DNA of 64,000 nucleotides, taken from the NCBI RefSeq assembly GCF_028583425.1, contig NC_072794.1, positions 31,679,232 to 31,743,231 of the forward strand, in the 5' to 3' direction. Below, piece after piece: positions 32,842 to 47,800 of the stretch. Positions within the stretch are counted from its first letter, which is position 1. Every line of letters starts with the position of its first letter. The notes under the pieces are model-generated. The model ran no database searches and was not told the DNA's origin. It saw only the letters and a list, made by a program, of their open reading frames with translations. Made by a program: the position numbers and the translations under genes. The DNA is from Eublepharis macularius. Lineage: Eukaryota; Chordata; Lepidosauria; Squamata; Eublepharidae.

Positions 32842-35800
32842 CTGCAAGAAACAGAAGGGAAGGAGGTGGTCATACCGAAGTGGGCCAGAGGAGAAAGCTG
32901 TACTTTATACACAGAAACCTGCCTTCTACTTGCCAGCTCATTGGTCTATCAAGGTTAGTATTGTCTGCTGTGACTAGCTGGGAGCTCTCCAAGGTTCTCC
33001 AGAGAAAGGTCTCTTCCATCATTTGCTACCTGACCCTGTTACATGGAGATGCCAAGGATTGAACCCCCGACTTTCTTTATGCAAAGTAGATATTCTGTCA
33101 CTGAGCCACAGCCCTACTCTAGGATGGCCCTGGGCATACATGGGTGGGTTTGATAATCCACTTCTGGGAAGAGCAGGATTGGTTGGTGGAAAGGGACAGA
33201 ACAAGAAAGGCAGGTCCAACAGCAATGCTTTTTTTGTAGTGGTACTCACTGGTACTGAGTACTAGCACCTTCGGGCCGGGGGGGGGGTGCTCTCTCAAAA
33301 CCTGAGGGAGGAATTGGTGGAAATTGGTGTAACCTTATATAAGTACTGGCACTTTTTTAAAAAGTCTAAAATAGCACTGTCAAAGAGTGAGTGTGCATAT
33401 GGACAGGGGGAGGGAATCCTCTGCCATAGGCTTCTGTGATCCTCAGAACAAAAGACTTTAACACTCAAGTCAGCCACATGGCTGGTGCTGAATGGGATAG
33501 AAAACAGAAAAACATGTTAATGTTTATTGTTAACAACAAGGCACATTTTCTGTTCACAAATAACTGCTGTCCACATAGTTCCTGTGGTAAAAATACTGCC
33601 TATTTTTGACATGATGGGTAGCTGTGTTAGTCTGTTCAGTTGCACCTATAAGACCAGGGTTTTTTTTCTGGGAAAAGAGGTGGTGGAACTCTCAAGAGGG
33701 AAATGAGGAAGAGAAACACGGGTTTCTTTGAAATAATATTATTTTCAAGCACTATTGTTGAGTATTTTCAAGAGGTGCTGGAACTCCGTTCCACCGCGTT
33801 CCTCCTGAAAAAAAGCCCCGTATAAGACTAACAACATTTGTATGAGCTTTCGTATATATTATCTATTTTACTAGTGTGTTAAGATAGTTAAGAATAGAAA
33901 TGGGGATATAAGTAGTAGATTTAGACAGCGGGTTGGAAAACTGTTGGAAGTCTTAGATTAAGGGGGGAGGGGAAAGGGTGGGAGAATATGGAAGTGAGAG
34001 TCTTAATTGAAAATCTGTAATATTAATTTTTACTCACCCAATAAAATTTTTTTATAAAAAAACATTTGTATGAGCTTTCTGAAGAACTCTGAAGAAGTGA
34101 GACTCATGAAATCTCATACCCTACCACAAATTTTGTTAGTCTTATAGGTGCTACTGGATTCTTTCTCTTTTCTACTGCCTGCACTGAACTCTTTCAGACT
34201 GTAAGTGAGGGAATTGGTATGACTGAATGCTCCCCTATATATAATATTAGGTATTGGGGAAAGAACTCTTGGCTATCTTATTCCCTTATGAGCTAGTTTT
34301 CTGCATGCAGGGCTTTTCTCTGGGTGAGTCCAATTCAAACATGCATGCCTGCACCTGCAGTCTAAAGTAGTATAGTCCAGGAACTGCTTACTACTTGATC
34401 TGCAGTATGTGTAAACCAGCCCACGACAAGAAAGGAAAAACTGGCCATTGTGTCATCAGAATTTAAACGAATGCTTTCATCTGCTGTCCATATTGAAAGA
34501 GTTGTAGCTTTCTGGATGAACCTCAATGAAATTCTGTAACAGGACCCACCTATACATATACCCAGTACTGCAGTTAAACAAATTAACATGTGCTGCCAGG
34601 CTGCAACCTGGAGAATGTCTCTTTTTCTTTAACAAATCTGCAGTTTGCCCTGCCAATGGCCTTCCCCTCTTCACTAGCGGAGCAGAACAGACTCTCAAAA
34701 TGACACATAAGCTTACAGTTACCAATCCAGGGAAAGTAAGTTTCTGCTAGAGGGGCAAACAGTGCCTCTGTAGGTTCATTTCAGGTTAGCAATGAGGCCG
34801 TTTTACCCCTCCTCTCCTTTTGCTTATACCTCAGTCCTGGCTGGAATTGGGCCCCCACCTGTCTGATATTTACGGGAGTGGCAGAGGAAATGCTGGGAGC
34901 AGGGAATTCCTGGAATCCTATGTAGTTTTGCCCCCACATGTCCAGCAGAAGCAGGAGGAGAAAGCAAAGGAGAGGACAGAGAGAGAAGCAAGTTGTGAGG
35001 ATCCACCAATGCATATTCTTTCCCAGCTGCAGATGTATTAAAGCACCAGGTACAACTGCTGGGTTCTAACACAGTAGTCCTAATTTATTCTTTTGTTTTT
35101 GCTGAATATAAAAGATCATAGCTGTTACCCTGAAAAGACTTTTCCCTGTGAAAATCCTCCCTTGGAGGGTGTGTGTCTCATTTCTACTGACAGGACCCCT
35201 CCCCCAATTCACTCACCTGCTTTTGGTTGAACTGACAACAGACATGGGGTGATTCACATCGTCTTTCACAACTAGGATATTATTCTGTGGAGAAACCAAC
35301 AACAGGACATTGAACTAAGCCCCTTCCCATGTTAGAAGATTAATATGCTCCCTGCCAGAGTTTAGATTGGTAAACACAAGACGGAGGAGCTTTTTAGTGG
35401 TGACACCCACATGATGGAACCCCTCCCCCACCTGGACGTTCATACAGCCCATTCCATGTTTAATTTTCAGAAAATGGGGGAGGTTAACTGGCATTTTAAA
35501 GGGAACACCTGAAACTTTTACTGGAGAACTGTTATTTTGCTGCCAATTATTCTGTGCGCTTTTTTAAAAGGCTATGTTTAAAAATATTTTGTTCTTATTT
35601 GTTTTTAACCAAGCATTTTATTGGGTTTTTAATGTTTTAAGCTTCCCTGAGGGGTCTGCCATGCCATGTGGCTGGAAGTTCAAAAATCACCTCATAATTA
35701 TAATTATATAGTAAATTCACATTAAGTTCAGAGAAAAATCAAGCAATCTAGTTCTGTGAGCAGAACCACAAGTGACAAAAGGCACAGATTGGACACTTGT

Positions 35801-38800
35801 CTGCTTCCCTCAAGTTTTGATGGGAAATGTAGGCATCCTGGTCTCGCAGCTTCGCTCTCTGACTGCTGTCCAATGGACTTTTCAACTGTCACTTGTCCAA
35901 CATTCCGCCAAGCTGCCTACATTTCCCATCAAAACTTGAGGGAAGCTGGCAAGTGTCCAACCTGTGCCTTTTGTCACTTGTGGTTCTGCTCACAGAACTA
36001 GATTGCTTGAGTTTCACTAGACTCAATATTTCTCTCACAGAATGCTTAAACCTGCTCAGGCAGCACACAGCCAGGGCCTCTCTTTCTCTGACTGAGAGCG
36101 AGACCACAAGTGACACCTGACACAGGTTGGACACTTGCCAGCTTCCCTCAAGTTTTGATGGGAAATGTAGGCAGCTTGGTGGAATGTTGGACAAGTGACA
36201 GTTGAAAAGTCCATTGGACAGCAGTCAGAGAGTCAAGCTGCAAGACCAGGATGCCTACATTTCCCATCAAAACTTGAGGGAAGCTGACTAGTGTCCAACC
36301 TGTGTCAGGCGTCACTTGTGGTCCTGCTCTGAGTGTCCTTTCACAAACATGCTCAAGTTCAGGTTCCACACAGGCTATGTTTCTCTCATAAATACTTGAA
36401 TATACTCAGGCAGCACACAGCTCGCCTGCTTTCCTCTGACTGAAACTTTTCTCTTCACTCTCAATCTCAACTGCCTTCACTCCGCCCACACTCTCAGTCA
36501 TCAACCAATCACATGTGAATTTACTATATATAAACCAAGCATGAGGGAGGAAAGTTTTAATCAGGCCCTAAATCTGGGGTGTGGCGGTCATCTCTGTTTC
36601 TTTGTTTAATTTGTAGGTGGGCCAGATATCTGAGGTTCTACTGAAAGCATGGGGCTAGGTAGTAAGGTTACAGGCCAACTGTCTCCAAATAGCTGTTACA
36701 TTTTAAAAGGAATATTTATATTAAAAGGCAGAACTAATCTTAGAAAGAAAACCGGCATGTTTGTAATGGCTCTTTCTGTTTCATTGTATTATTTTAGTTG
36801 TGAGCTGCCTCGAGCAGATCTCTAGAAAGGTGGCATATACATTTTCCAAGCAACTGTGTCCTTATCCAAGAGATTTTCAGAGATGGTCAAAATTACAAAA
36901 GGAGGAGAAAGAATTGTTCCCTTGCCCCAGGAGGCGGGACCAATTTCAGCATACCTCCCTCACTCCTAACCGTAAATACCTTCCCACACATACAGGTTCA
37001 GAGAGTCAAATCAGACATGTAGATAAGAAAATACAATTTCTTAATTAGCCGTGCTTGTTAGCTATGGCCAATCATTGTTAATGTGAAAGAAGGGACTGAA
37101 GAGGGACACTTGTAGGGCAAAGAAGCATTCTGCCCTATGGAGATTTTGCCAACTGAAGGAAGAACCACTTTCAGCTCTCTTAATGTGTATGCAGCACTAC
37201 TATTTTCCTTTGACAATTTAAAAGCATGCATTTGTAACATTAAAAATTATCATTGATATGTGATACAATTATGGTTCCAGTTATCTTCCTAAAGAGTCAT
37301 TAGGCCCAAAAGGTTCTTGGGGGAAGGAGGAAGGGTCGGAAGACTCCATCAATACAGATGGGAAGGGGTGGACAGGTACCAGAAAAAGATGGTGCGGTCC
37401 TGGCACAATGTTTCATTCCTCTTTATCATTGAGAGTACTGAAAAAAGAGAATATTACAGGGGTGGAGGATGAGTTGGGCTTGGAGATGCAGCGATTATGC
37501 AAAGGCACTTACTTTGTACTTGCGGAGTATTGAGGAATGGTTCATGATCCGGTCTGTGTCAACACCATCTCGTGGCACGACTACAATGCCAAAGTCCCCA
37601 ACGATCACCTCCATCTGTTGCATGGCAAAAGGAATGCTCTTTAGGAATGAAGTTGAATCAGCTTCTGAGTTACTGGTTTGTAGTAGATACACTTCAGACA
37701 TTTGCTGACATCAGGATGCTTCCTAATCAAAATTCTCTCACTCATCTTTCCAAAGTCTTGGAAAGTTAGCAATGCAGACTCATAGGGTTTATCTACAACA
37801 CTCATTAATATGATTTAATATTCCTATTCCTCAGGGCTGATGTCACATATCTACAAGGCATAGATGGTCACTTGGGAGTTCCATGCCAGGAGATCAGTTC
37901 CCAAGCACATGGTGTGTGGGTGTGTGTGTCCAATTTTAATTAAAAAAGTAGTGTGTAAGGAAAAGGAACTTCAGTCTCTCTCTCCATCTCCTGAACCTCA
38001 GCCTGAAATGGCTCAGGGATCCAGTAATCTAGCTCATTGGGGAAACTTATGAGTAGCCATCAATATGTGTAGTTTTGCCTAGTGGGCTCCCTGGGGCCAT
38101 TACAGATCAGGAAAATGGTATGGTGTGGGATCGGAAAGGCTTTAAACCCTACTTCCCGTGTGCTGTGGTCCAAAACTGAATTGGACCTCTGTGACCTAGG
38201 GAACTAAATTCCCAGCATCAAACTCCAAGTGCACGTCTGATTCAAAGTCCTTATGGCACCCATGAGTTGCCCTGTGAACTCTGTAATGTGTGAATCAGCC
38301 CTTGAGACAGTGAACCCTAATACCTGTGCTTTGGAGCAGAGAGCTAAGGGGCCATTACAGTTCTCAGGAGGAAGACATGACAGTTACACTGGCACAGAAC
38401 AGACATTCCTGGATAGTGTAGATACAGAGTTAGAAGGTAATATCCAGCTATCGTATCCAGCTTCCAGCCTCTGAAACCCATTCTAAGCGATAATCATAAA
38501 GGAGGCGTGTGACTGAACAAATAATTTCCAAGGATCAAAGCAAGGAATAACATGTTGCAAGCTGGAGGAAGGCCTTGCTCACCACCAAGATCTCTGTCCA
38601 ATTTTTACTTTAATTAGCAAAATGGTTAAGATGATGACTGCCTGTGGGGGGAGGGGGTGGTGGTAAGGAAGGGACATTCTAGGCAAGTAGGATACAGAAC
38701 ACTTTGGAAGCAGACATGCACTGCATGCATGCCCACACACACACCCCACTGTGCACAGAGGCCTGATCATTCTAGGACAGAGGACAGGCTTTGGCCTGCT

Positions 38801-41800
38801 CGTCTCAGCTGTCCCAGACTGCAGCCCCATTTGTCCCATGAAAATTAAACAATTGAGCTGAGCCCCTATCTACTTAGCTCAGCCCCTTCATTATCACGTC
38901 CCTTCCTTGTGTTCTGCTGCTTGTTGGAGTGTTAAGGGTGTGATTCAACCTAGGAACTGAAGAAGTTATTTGCAGGGGGGCAATGACCTGTACGGTAGCC
39001 AAGTGGATAGGGGGGAAAAAACCCCTGAATCCTGTCCCTTTAATAGAGGTTGAATGAGTGGAAATGGGCAGTTGAAGCTGTTCGTAGCATGAAGTTAAAT
39101 AATATAACCCGCTAATTGCTTGCAGATCAAACAGCTGGAAGGACCAGTTTAAAAGCTGTTAACCCTCATGATCTGGCAATATTCAACAGTATAAAAAACA
39201 GGCAAATTCCATAATAGTGGCTTTATATTTTCTGCATGCTGAGTATTTGGCTCTTCTGCAGAGACGGGAAGTGGTGGGAGGCCGATAATAACCAGTGTGG
39301 TAGGAGCGGTCAGAGACGCCAAAATCAAGGTGGTTCTTACCCAATCAGAGACAGGAAGGGTGGGGAGACAGGAAGGAGCGGCTTTTGATTGATTGGTGAT
39401 TCAGCACTTGAAATAGCCCTGCTCTGCAATCTGTACTAAAGATTACAATGAGTTAGACCATTGTACACAGAATTTCCTGAAGGAAGTTGAAGTTTCCTCC
39501 TTAATCCAGGAGGATTAGGGAGCCTGGGGAAAACCCTTTCCCTTATCAAGTAAGCAAGCTTATCCCTGAGTTTTAAGCTTGTTTCCTGGCTTGGCTGGAA
39601 ACTCCACTCAGGGGAACCATCCCAGCTTTGCCTTGCTTAGGGTTTATCTGTGTTCTCTTTGTCCTGTAATCCTGGGAACCTCCGTCCTGCACGGATAGGA
39701 CTGCTGCTCCACTTCCTCTGCCAGCTGTTCATTCCAATGACCTCCAGAAAGCATGACTGTATCTCAACAGTCCAGGTTATGGGAACACACACACAAAACT
39801 GAAACAAAGATTAGCGCACTATCTGCAAAGCTGGAGATTTGCATGCAGAGCATGGCATGGAGGGCTCAAAGGGAAGTCGCAAGCATCAACAGTTAAAGAC
39901 TCCCTATGGTTGTTGTGGATTTTCCAGGCTAGACTCCCTATCTTTGCAGAAACAAAAGAAAGCAAGTGAAGTTACATCCACTCCTCTCTAAATCATCACA
40001 AACGAAAGCTCCTTGAAATCTACATGCCTGCTGCTAAGGTTGCCCACCTCCAGATGGGGCCTGAAAATCTCCCACAATTACAACTGCTCTCCAGACAACA
40101 GAGATCAGCCCCCCTGGAGGAAATAGCTGCTTTGGAGGAGAAAGTCCAAGGCATTATACCAAGCTCCTTTCTTTTTCCTCCCCAAACTCCGCCACCCAAG
40201 GCTGCACCCCCTAAATCTCCAGGAATTTCCCGGCCTGAATTTGGCAACCCTATGTGTTGCACACCTTCCAGGCCACTCCCCTGCAGTGGAGAAGTGAAGA
40301 TGGGGAGGGGAAAGGACTGGCCCTTCAGCACTGCCTAATCCCGTACTCAGCTATTGTTATCAATATAGGGGTGCTGCCCCTCTTCTCCAACAGAATGAAT
40401 CAGAAAAAGGATGTGGAACAGGGCTAACAAACTGGGAAACAGGCAGTGCTTCTGGGGAGAGAAAGAATTCCATTTCCCTGCCACTTTCTCTCTTGCATTA
40501 TCTATCTTGCTGGATTGTGTTGCTTGTAGTCTGGCAGGATCTAAGTCCACCCCACGCCTACACAGCATGAGTTGGTTATATTCCAGGGGAAGGAAGGGAA
40601 CCACCAAGCCCTGCATCAGGTTGAAAGAGGCACTCAAGACTAGAGGTGGGCATGATGCAAAACAAAAACAAAAAACCCGATCAAGCTGATCGTGGATCGG
40701 CGCTGGCGATGATCCCGAATTAACGATCCACACCGATCATCTCCCGTTTCCGATCCATGGATCGTGGATCGCGGAGGCAAAAGCGGAGGGGTGCCCCGCT
40801 GTTCCCAGCGATACAGGAATCGTGGCTGATACCGGTGGCATCTGTGTTTGTGTTTGGCTGTCTGTGTTTGGCCGTCAGAGCTGCCTCTCAGGGTTTGCAG
40901 GGATGAGGTTGTAGTACCCATGGCTACAGAACACCCCCGTCCCCCTCCCTCCCTTGGGTGTCTTCTCCCAGCTGGTGACTGCTTTGCTGCTCTGTGGTTG
41001 GAAGGAAGCCCTGCTGATCAAGGAAAGCTGGGCTTCCATTCAGGTTTCCAGGGCGACAGAAGGAGGGCAAACACAGCTCAGGCATTCCCCTGGCTCTGTT
41101 GCCAGGGGAATAGATTGCTGGCGCCTGAGTGTCTGGCTTCCCGATCCGAGCACGATCGCCCCGATCAAGCCCCCCTCCCAACGGCTAGATCATTGGCTGT
41201 GCCCGAGCACGATCCGCTGGGTCCCGATCGCGCGATTGCCATTATCATGGGTTTTTTTCGACCGTAATGCGGATCGTGCCCATCTCTACTCAAGACTCTT
41301 GTGCTCCTATTTCCCTCTGGCAAACACTCATCATCCCTCTCTCAGCTAGGTGAGTACACTTTATAAAGAGGGAGAATTATTTGACAGATTTGTGCTCTGT
41401 TTTCTCCTTGGCAGACGTCCCTCTTTCTCTATACAAAGAGGACAGCACAGCTCTAGAGACCCTCCCATGGTCACAGGGAACCTCTGAAGCATCCCACATT
41501 TTGCACAGGATGTGCCAGATGAACACTGGTGCAAGCAGCACACAATTTCAAGCCAGGACAGAACACATCTGCACCCGCTTGACGGTATGTATGCCACCCC
41601 TACCACCATTCAACCTACCCCTTCCTCCCCTGGTTTCTCCTCCTTCTCCAATCCAAGCCGATAAGATTGGCAATAGTCTACTTCTAACACATTATGCAAA
41701 AGACTTTATACTTCCCTCTGTATTTTGCACGTTTGCTTAGATACGGCTGCCAATTATACTTTAGAGCTTTGACAGAGGCAGTGCTGCAAGAGGTACTGTT

Positions 41801-44800
41801 GGATTCTCATTTACTGCTTAGTGAACAAGCTGCAGTTCCTCCCCAGAAATCCTATAACCAGGGCTTTTTTTCTGGGAAAAGAGCTGGCGGAACTCAGTGG
41901 GTTGCCCTTGGAGAAAATGGTCACATGGCTGGCATGGTCACTCAGTGGCGCGGAGGGCAATCTAAACTCCCCTCTGTCTGGAGATCAGGGGGCGGGGCCA
42001 CCAGCCATGTGACCATTTTCAAGAGGTGCTGGAACTCCGTTCCACTGCGCTCCTGCTGAAAAAAAGCCCTGACTATAACTTAGCAGCTGTCTACAGATTA
42101 AAATTTTTAGTTGTACCTCTAAAACAAGTAATATTTGACATGACTCTTAGCTTTATCTCTGCCCCTCTCTCACCACATAATTCATTCTTAATCTTAGATT
42201 TGGCAAGAACACTGCTATTTTGCAAATGCTAAATTAATCAAGCAAATGTAGCAATGTTTACACAAACTTATATACAGCTCATTGATTTGTATAATTTTAT
42301 TTTTGATTAAGACCCCCGGGTTGCTCCTTTTGGCGCAATGCTGTTTATAATTCCCCTTTCATTCAGCTTAGAGAACGAATGAAGTCAAGCTTTGTGCTTC
42401 ATTTGACTTCATGGCTCTCTCTTGCATCCCAAGGCAAGAGGGGAAGGATGTTGTAGTTATTGTTAAACAAATAGCATGCTGGGTTTTTAAAGCATTCCTT
42501 ATTCCCTGCAGTGTAATGGAAACATTTCTATCCATATTAGGTATTGGAAGGTTCTCTTTACCCATCTGCTAAATTTAGGGCTAAATTATGTGAAAATATC
42601 TTTCTAAAGGGAAAATGTTTAGAACGGAAGATTGCAAAAAGTCCCTAGCCTGTACCATTGGATCCAGCAGCTTTAGGCAACTGCCTCTCTGCCACTCTGC
42701 CTCACACAGGGATGATGAAAGGACTACGGGACTAAGAAGAATTTTACAAAACATCTGGCTGGACTGCAAACTCCTTGGGACAGAAGCCTCTTTAATCTTT
42801 TTGCTTGTGTTATTCAGTAAAATGCCATGTTCAGTAATCTAAATGGTAACAATTTGGCAAATCAAAAGCAAAGTCACACTTTGACATGGTATAGCCAAGG
42901 TGACCAGACGCACAGGCCTATCCCTCTCTCATACTTATAGGAGAGAATTTTGGCTGAGGCAGCTTTTCTCACTTGCACAAATGAATGCCGCTCTGCTGGA
43001 ACTGTAGGAGTCTTTGAAGAACCCAGTGCTTCAGCGCACTGGAATGGGCCTATGGACTGGGGATGTATAGATGTCAAAGGGTTTTTTTCTAAAGTTACCT
43101 AACTTGTGTTGAGGAGGGGAGTATGTAGCTCAGTGATAGAGCACATTTTTGCATGCAGAATGTCCCAGGTTCAGATTCTGGAATCTATAGCTAGGAAAGA
43201 CTAGAGAAGATTTTGGGTTGTGACCCTTGAGGGCCACTGCCAAAGCAGGCAATACTGGAACAGAAGGGACCAGAGGTCTGGCTCCTATTAAGCAGCTTTA
43301 TATATATTGATAACATAGCCAGAGGCATAGCAACTATTACGTTCTTAAATTTGCTATATCTTTGTTGATCAGATTCATGAATGGGCCTTGCAACCTTGCT
43401 ATGGCTTGGATCCAATAAAGCATTTTCGTGGCCAAAATGCTTTCCACGTGCACTGCATGATTTTCTTGCTGCAGCCCCAAATTCTGCCTAAAATGCTGCT
43501 TCTGGGGGCCCCCAGCAGCAGCATTTTAAGGGGCATTTTGGGCCGCAGCGGGAAGGGGAGAGGACAAGAAAGTCATGCTCTGCAGGTGGAAAATGTTCCA
43601 GTTACAAAAATGCTCTAGCAAATCCAAGCCCGTGAATCTTCCCATCCTTCTCCCCAATTAAATTTGAATTGGCAGACTTGGGTTGTTTGACAAGCCGCAC
43701 CTGCTGAAATCCTCTCTTCCATGCAACCATTGAAGGTATATTCTCCTTTGTATCTGGAGATACAGATGAATTGCTCACAGAGAAGCAGAGAATAGCAGGC
43801 AAACAATTGGGGGTAATTGGAGAGGGTGAGGAATCAGGTCTCCTGATGATGTTGATTGAAGGGCTTTTGGGATGGATGAAAACAGAATGGAGGGAGAATG
43901 ATCAAGAGGCAGAGCAACAAAAGGGAAGATGGGGACCAGGTGACAGCATGCACCCATCTCCACAGCCATCTTTACTTACATCTGCTTCATTCCATAGGCC
44001 TGGGATACAGAAGGATTCCAGCAAGTCGCTGCCACAGAGCAGCAAGATCCGGAGCTCTGCAAACAGGGCACAACAATTCAGGTCTATGGACAACAATTCC
44101 TGCCTGGAGTTCAGACCTGCACTAAGCTGTTTCTTCATCGCCTGAAGAGTCACTTATCCAAAGAAGGGAGAAAAGATGCCTCTCCTACACAGAGAGCCAA
44201 ACTACAAGTGACGCCTTACACAGGTTGGACACTTGTCAGCTTCCCTCAAGTTTTGATGGGAAATGTAGGCACCCTGGTTTTACAGCTTGGCTCTCCATTA
44301 CAGCTGCAAGACCAGGATGCCTACATTTCCCATCAAAACTTGAGGGAAGCCGACTAGTGTCCAACCTGTGTAAGACATCACTTGTAGTTTGGCTCAGAGA
44401 TGCTGCTCACGCGGTTTTCATTCAGTCATGGGATGCCTCACTCAAGGACCATCTATACGTGCGCATATATGCAAGTGACTTGTACGTGTGCAACAATACC
44501 ATTCCTGGCTCTGAAACTGTCCTATGAACTTCTTCTGGAATATTAATCCATTAATCTGTTGGAAGGTTATTTACATGTTTTGTTCGGATGATATAAAATA
44601 CCTGTACCTGAGACCCTCGACAGCTGCTAACAGAGTAGATAATACTGACCCTTGATAGATCAATGGTCTGGCTCTGTATAATGCAGTTTCTTCTGATAGA
44701 ATGCCTGCTTGTGTCTGCACTCTTAGGAGACTTTCCATATTTGAAAAAAGGAAGGCCACTGTAGTTCAAACACAGACCTTTTTCCTAAATGTTCTCTGCA

Positions 44801-47800
44801 ATTTCATACCAACTTAACACAGGAGTTCTCTGACAATCTTTCTCATCAGAAAGAGGGCTCTACACGCACACATGCGTATGTATGTAAAAAGGATTTGATG
44901 CCTACAGAAATGTTTTCAGAGCTTAAGAGACAGATAGTGCCATTCTAAGCAGAGTTTCACCTTTCTTCAACGGACTTAAAAGCATATAGTGCTTAGGGTG
45001 GCACCAGGATCTTTGAAGATCCCAACGTACTGAATTAGCAGAGATTTCAGTGTGAATGTCTCAACACTTCTCATAACTTTTGCAACATCAGATTTTTTGC
45101 AAATGTCTCTAAAATGAATTTTAGATTTGTTTAGTGAAAACACTGCAATTCTGATTATATCTCCTCCCAGGTCCTTGGATCTATGATAGCAAGAAAAGAA
45201 AAGAAAAGAAAGTCCTTTGAGAATGTGTATGGAATTTACCCTTTGAAAGCTTGGTTAAGCGTCGAAATTTCTTTCTGTGAATTGTCAATTTTGGCCACCA
45301 GAGGGAAGCAGAAATATTATAATCCTTTCATGCGGTGTCATTCAGATATTATAAACGCTATAGTGAAAGTCAACATGATATGTAAAGGTTTGACAACCCC
45401 TGGCAAAGCATATGAATGCTCAAAAATTGAAATACACAAATGAATGGTGATACTTAAAGGTGATTGTCAGTATTATCTGGAGTATGTCTGAAAAGTGAGA
45501 AAATATGAGTATTTTTGAATGCTAATGAAATTCATCTGGACTTCTTAGCATTTATCTGCATTAAATGTTGGGGAGTTCACTATAACTTTTTTAGGAGTGC
45601 CAAATCAAGAATGCATACTGACATGTCAGTTCTGAGTACTGACTCTAAAAATACTCCCAGGATTGAAGGCCTGTCAGGCTTGAAGACTGTCTTTTATGCT
45701 TGACCTTTTCTGTGCGGACTGTCTCAGCTCTCTTATCTTCATCCAGTGCACACTCTGATTAGATGATTAATCTGACGCTCAAGAGTCTGTGTATGATTCG
45801 ATTCAGTTGGAGAATATCCCATGTAGGGAGAGACCGTGTGGGCAAAGCTAAGGGAAGGCTGCGTGTGTCCCCTTGGATTTTGTGGTCACCAGGTTTTATG
45901 GCACTCAAGAGGAATTACAACCTTGCAAACAAAGCAAACTCCTTCCACTCCAGGCCGCCTCCCAATGCATCTCTATTTGTGGTATATCAGTGGCCTGAAA
46001 GAAGAAAAGCTCTTTCCAAATTACAAAAGCATCGCTGCTAGTGCTTAGTCACTTCAAGGTGAGTAGACAAAAAATTATTCATAAGCCTGGCCTAAACACC
46101 TTGTTGGCAGGTACCAACCAATGGTTTGGTACAATACACTGTTGGTGAATTAAAGCAACCCTACATTTCCTGGATAAGGCTGGCGCTTACAGTACTGTGC
46201 AATGCAGGAAGCTTACTTACCGATCTCTTCATATCTCATAACTGTCCCCAAATTTGCATTTTCATCTGGAAGGGAGGAAGGGAAAAAACAACATATTGGC
46301 ATTTAGATTTCATAAAAGCATAAAGCAGCACCATCCCCCAAATGAGATTATAATCATTGCTTAAAACGTTGGCCACTTAACCCAGATAATCCAATCTGAG
46401 CTATGGAGTGGAAAAAAGGTTTGAAACAGAGATGTAGCAGATGGAAGGGGTGTGGAACCATTCATCTTCCCCCTTAGCCACTTATTCATACTTGGGCTCT
46501 GAGACAGGAAATGAACCTGACCAGGGAGGAAGGGACGCTTAAGGGGGAAGGTGTTTTTTGGTGAGAACTTCTCAATGGTACATATCCAACCATCTGCACA
46601 CTTTGTAGAGTGGGGCTTTCCCAATTTCCCTTCCTGTGGCAACTCACTGATTCCCCACCCCCATTTGTTCCTCGGGGTCAGCAATGGAAATCACCACCTG
46701 TACTTCTGCAAACAGAAATGCTGGTTTGATAGAGGCACTACAAGCTTGGATAGATGCCAATGGATTTTGCCTCAAGGAGCCATCTGTCTTCCATTCTGCT
46801 GCTCCTAGCGGTGCCAAAAATTGTGGGTTTTGGTTACACAGGGGCCCACTTCAAATACAGTATTAGCAGGGTAAAGTCTACAAAATCTAGAGGGCATAGG
46901 ACACAGCATAGGGTTGCCAACTCTGCCTAAGGAAATTCCTGGAGATTTGGGGGCAGTAACACAGGAAGGACATCTGTTTCTGCTCGATTCTATGGTATAC
47001 CTCCTGCCCTCCAAAGCTGCCATTTTCTCCAGGGGAATGGATCTCTGTAGTTTGGACATCAGCTGTAATTCCAGGAGATCTCCAGCCCTCCCCTGAGGCT
47101 GGCACCCTGAGGGCTGGATTTTCTGTAAACTGTAAAGGCAGGCACTTGCCACAATGGGGAAAAAAGTATTTCTAAGTCCTGCAAACTCAAGGAAACAATA
47201 AGAGTTGCAAATACACTTTAAATATGCTGCTGCACTCCAGATCACACTGGACTTCTGCCATATTTTATAGTCTAGTAAAACTGCATCTATTTCAGGCACC
47301 AGCCATATATTCAAATAGATTTAAGGCAGCTGGGACTATAAGGCACCATTTTGGACCTAGTTTGGATGTCTGCTTTGTCTGGCTATTTCTGAACTGGATC
47401 ATGGGATCCAATTTTTACCCATCTTTACCTATTAACAATTCTGATAGCAAGTAGATGCTTGGATGTTGCTAGCTAAGCCATCGCTAAGCAGATTCCTGCT
47501 TCCCAGGAAAGATCTTTTTTACTCCAATGTATATTGGTGTAAACTTATTGGCAGCTACATCGATTTACATACAACGGCCTGTAATATAAGAATCCCAGGA
47601 AGAAAAGAAGAGCTGCAATGAATGGAATCCTGGATACAATTTTATTTGGCTGTAGCTAGTTGTATTTCTGTAACATACCCACAAAGGTGAAACGTTCCAT
47701 CGGTGGGCGAACACAGCAAATCCTGCTGAGGCTCTCTCCCACCTTCCCCAAGAACTTTGCTAAAAGAGAAAGAATGGAAGAAGATAAGCGAAATCAGCAG

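Larger units (their letters stand above)
33612..34190. mobile_element. Penelope-like foldback interrupted by two later insertions
   Basis: The host unit starts GATGGGTAGCTGTGTTAGTC and ends with TTGTTAGTCTTATAGGTGCT. It is split by a hAT element (33655-33820) and by an L1-type tail (33852-34060), both with clean target duplications. Confidence 0.75.
35703..36533. mobile_element. Composite palindromic block holding two 234-bp foldback MITEs
   Basis: The outermost inverted sequence is TATATAGTAAATTCACA (about 35706) against TGTGAATTTACTATATA (about 36515). Inside are the MITEs at 35758-35991 and 36096-36329. The sequence CTCAGGCAGCACACAGC with its surroundings occurs twice (36052 and 36406). 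It may be a larger DNA transposon that received or captured the MITEs. Confidence 0.5.

Noticed and set aside
39907-39931. Short match to the Penelope-like 3' end (GTTGTTGTGGATTTTCC)
   Set aside because: About 20 bp only; too short to call an element.
43771-44145. 124-codon + strand frame
   Set aside because: It runs antisense across an NMNAT2 exon; no sign of coding selection.
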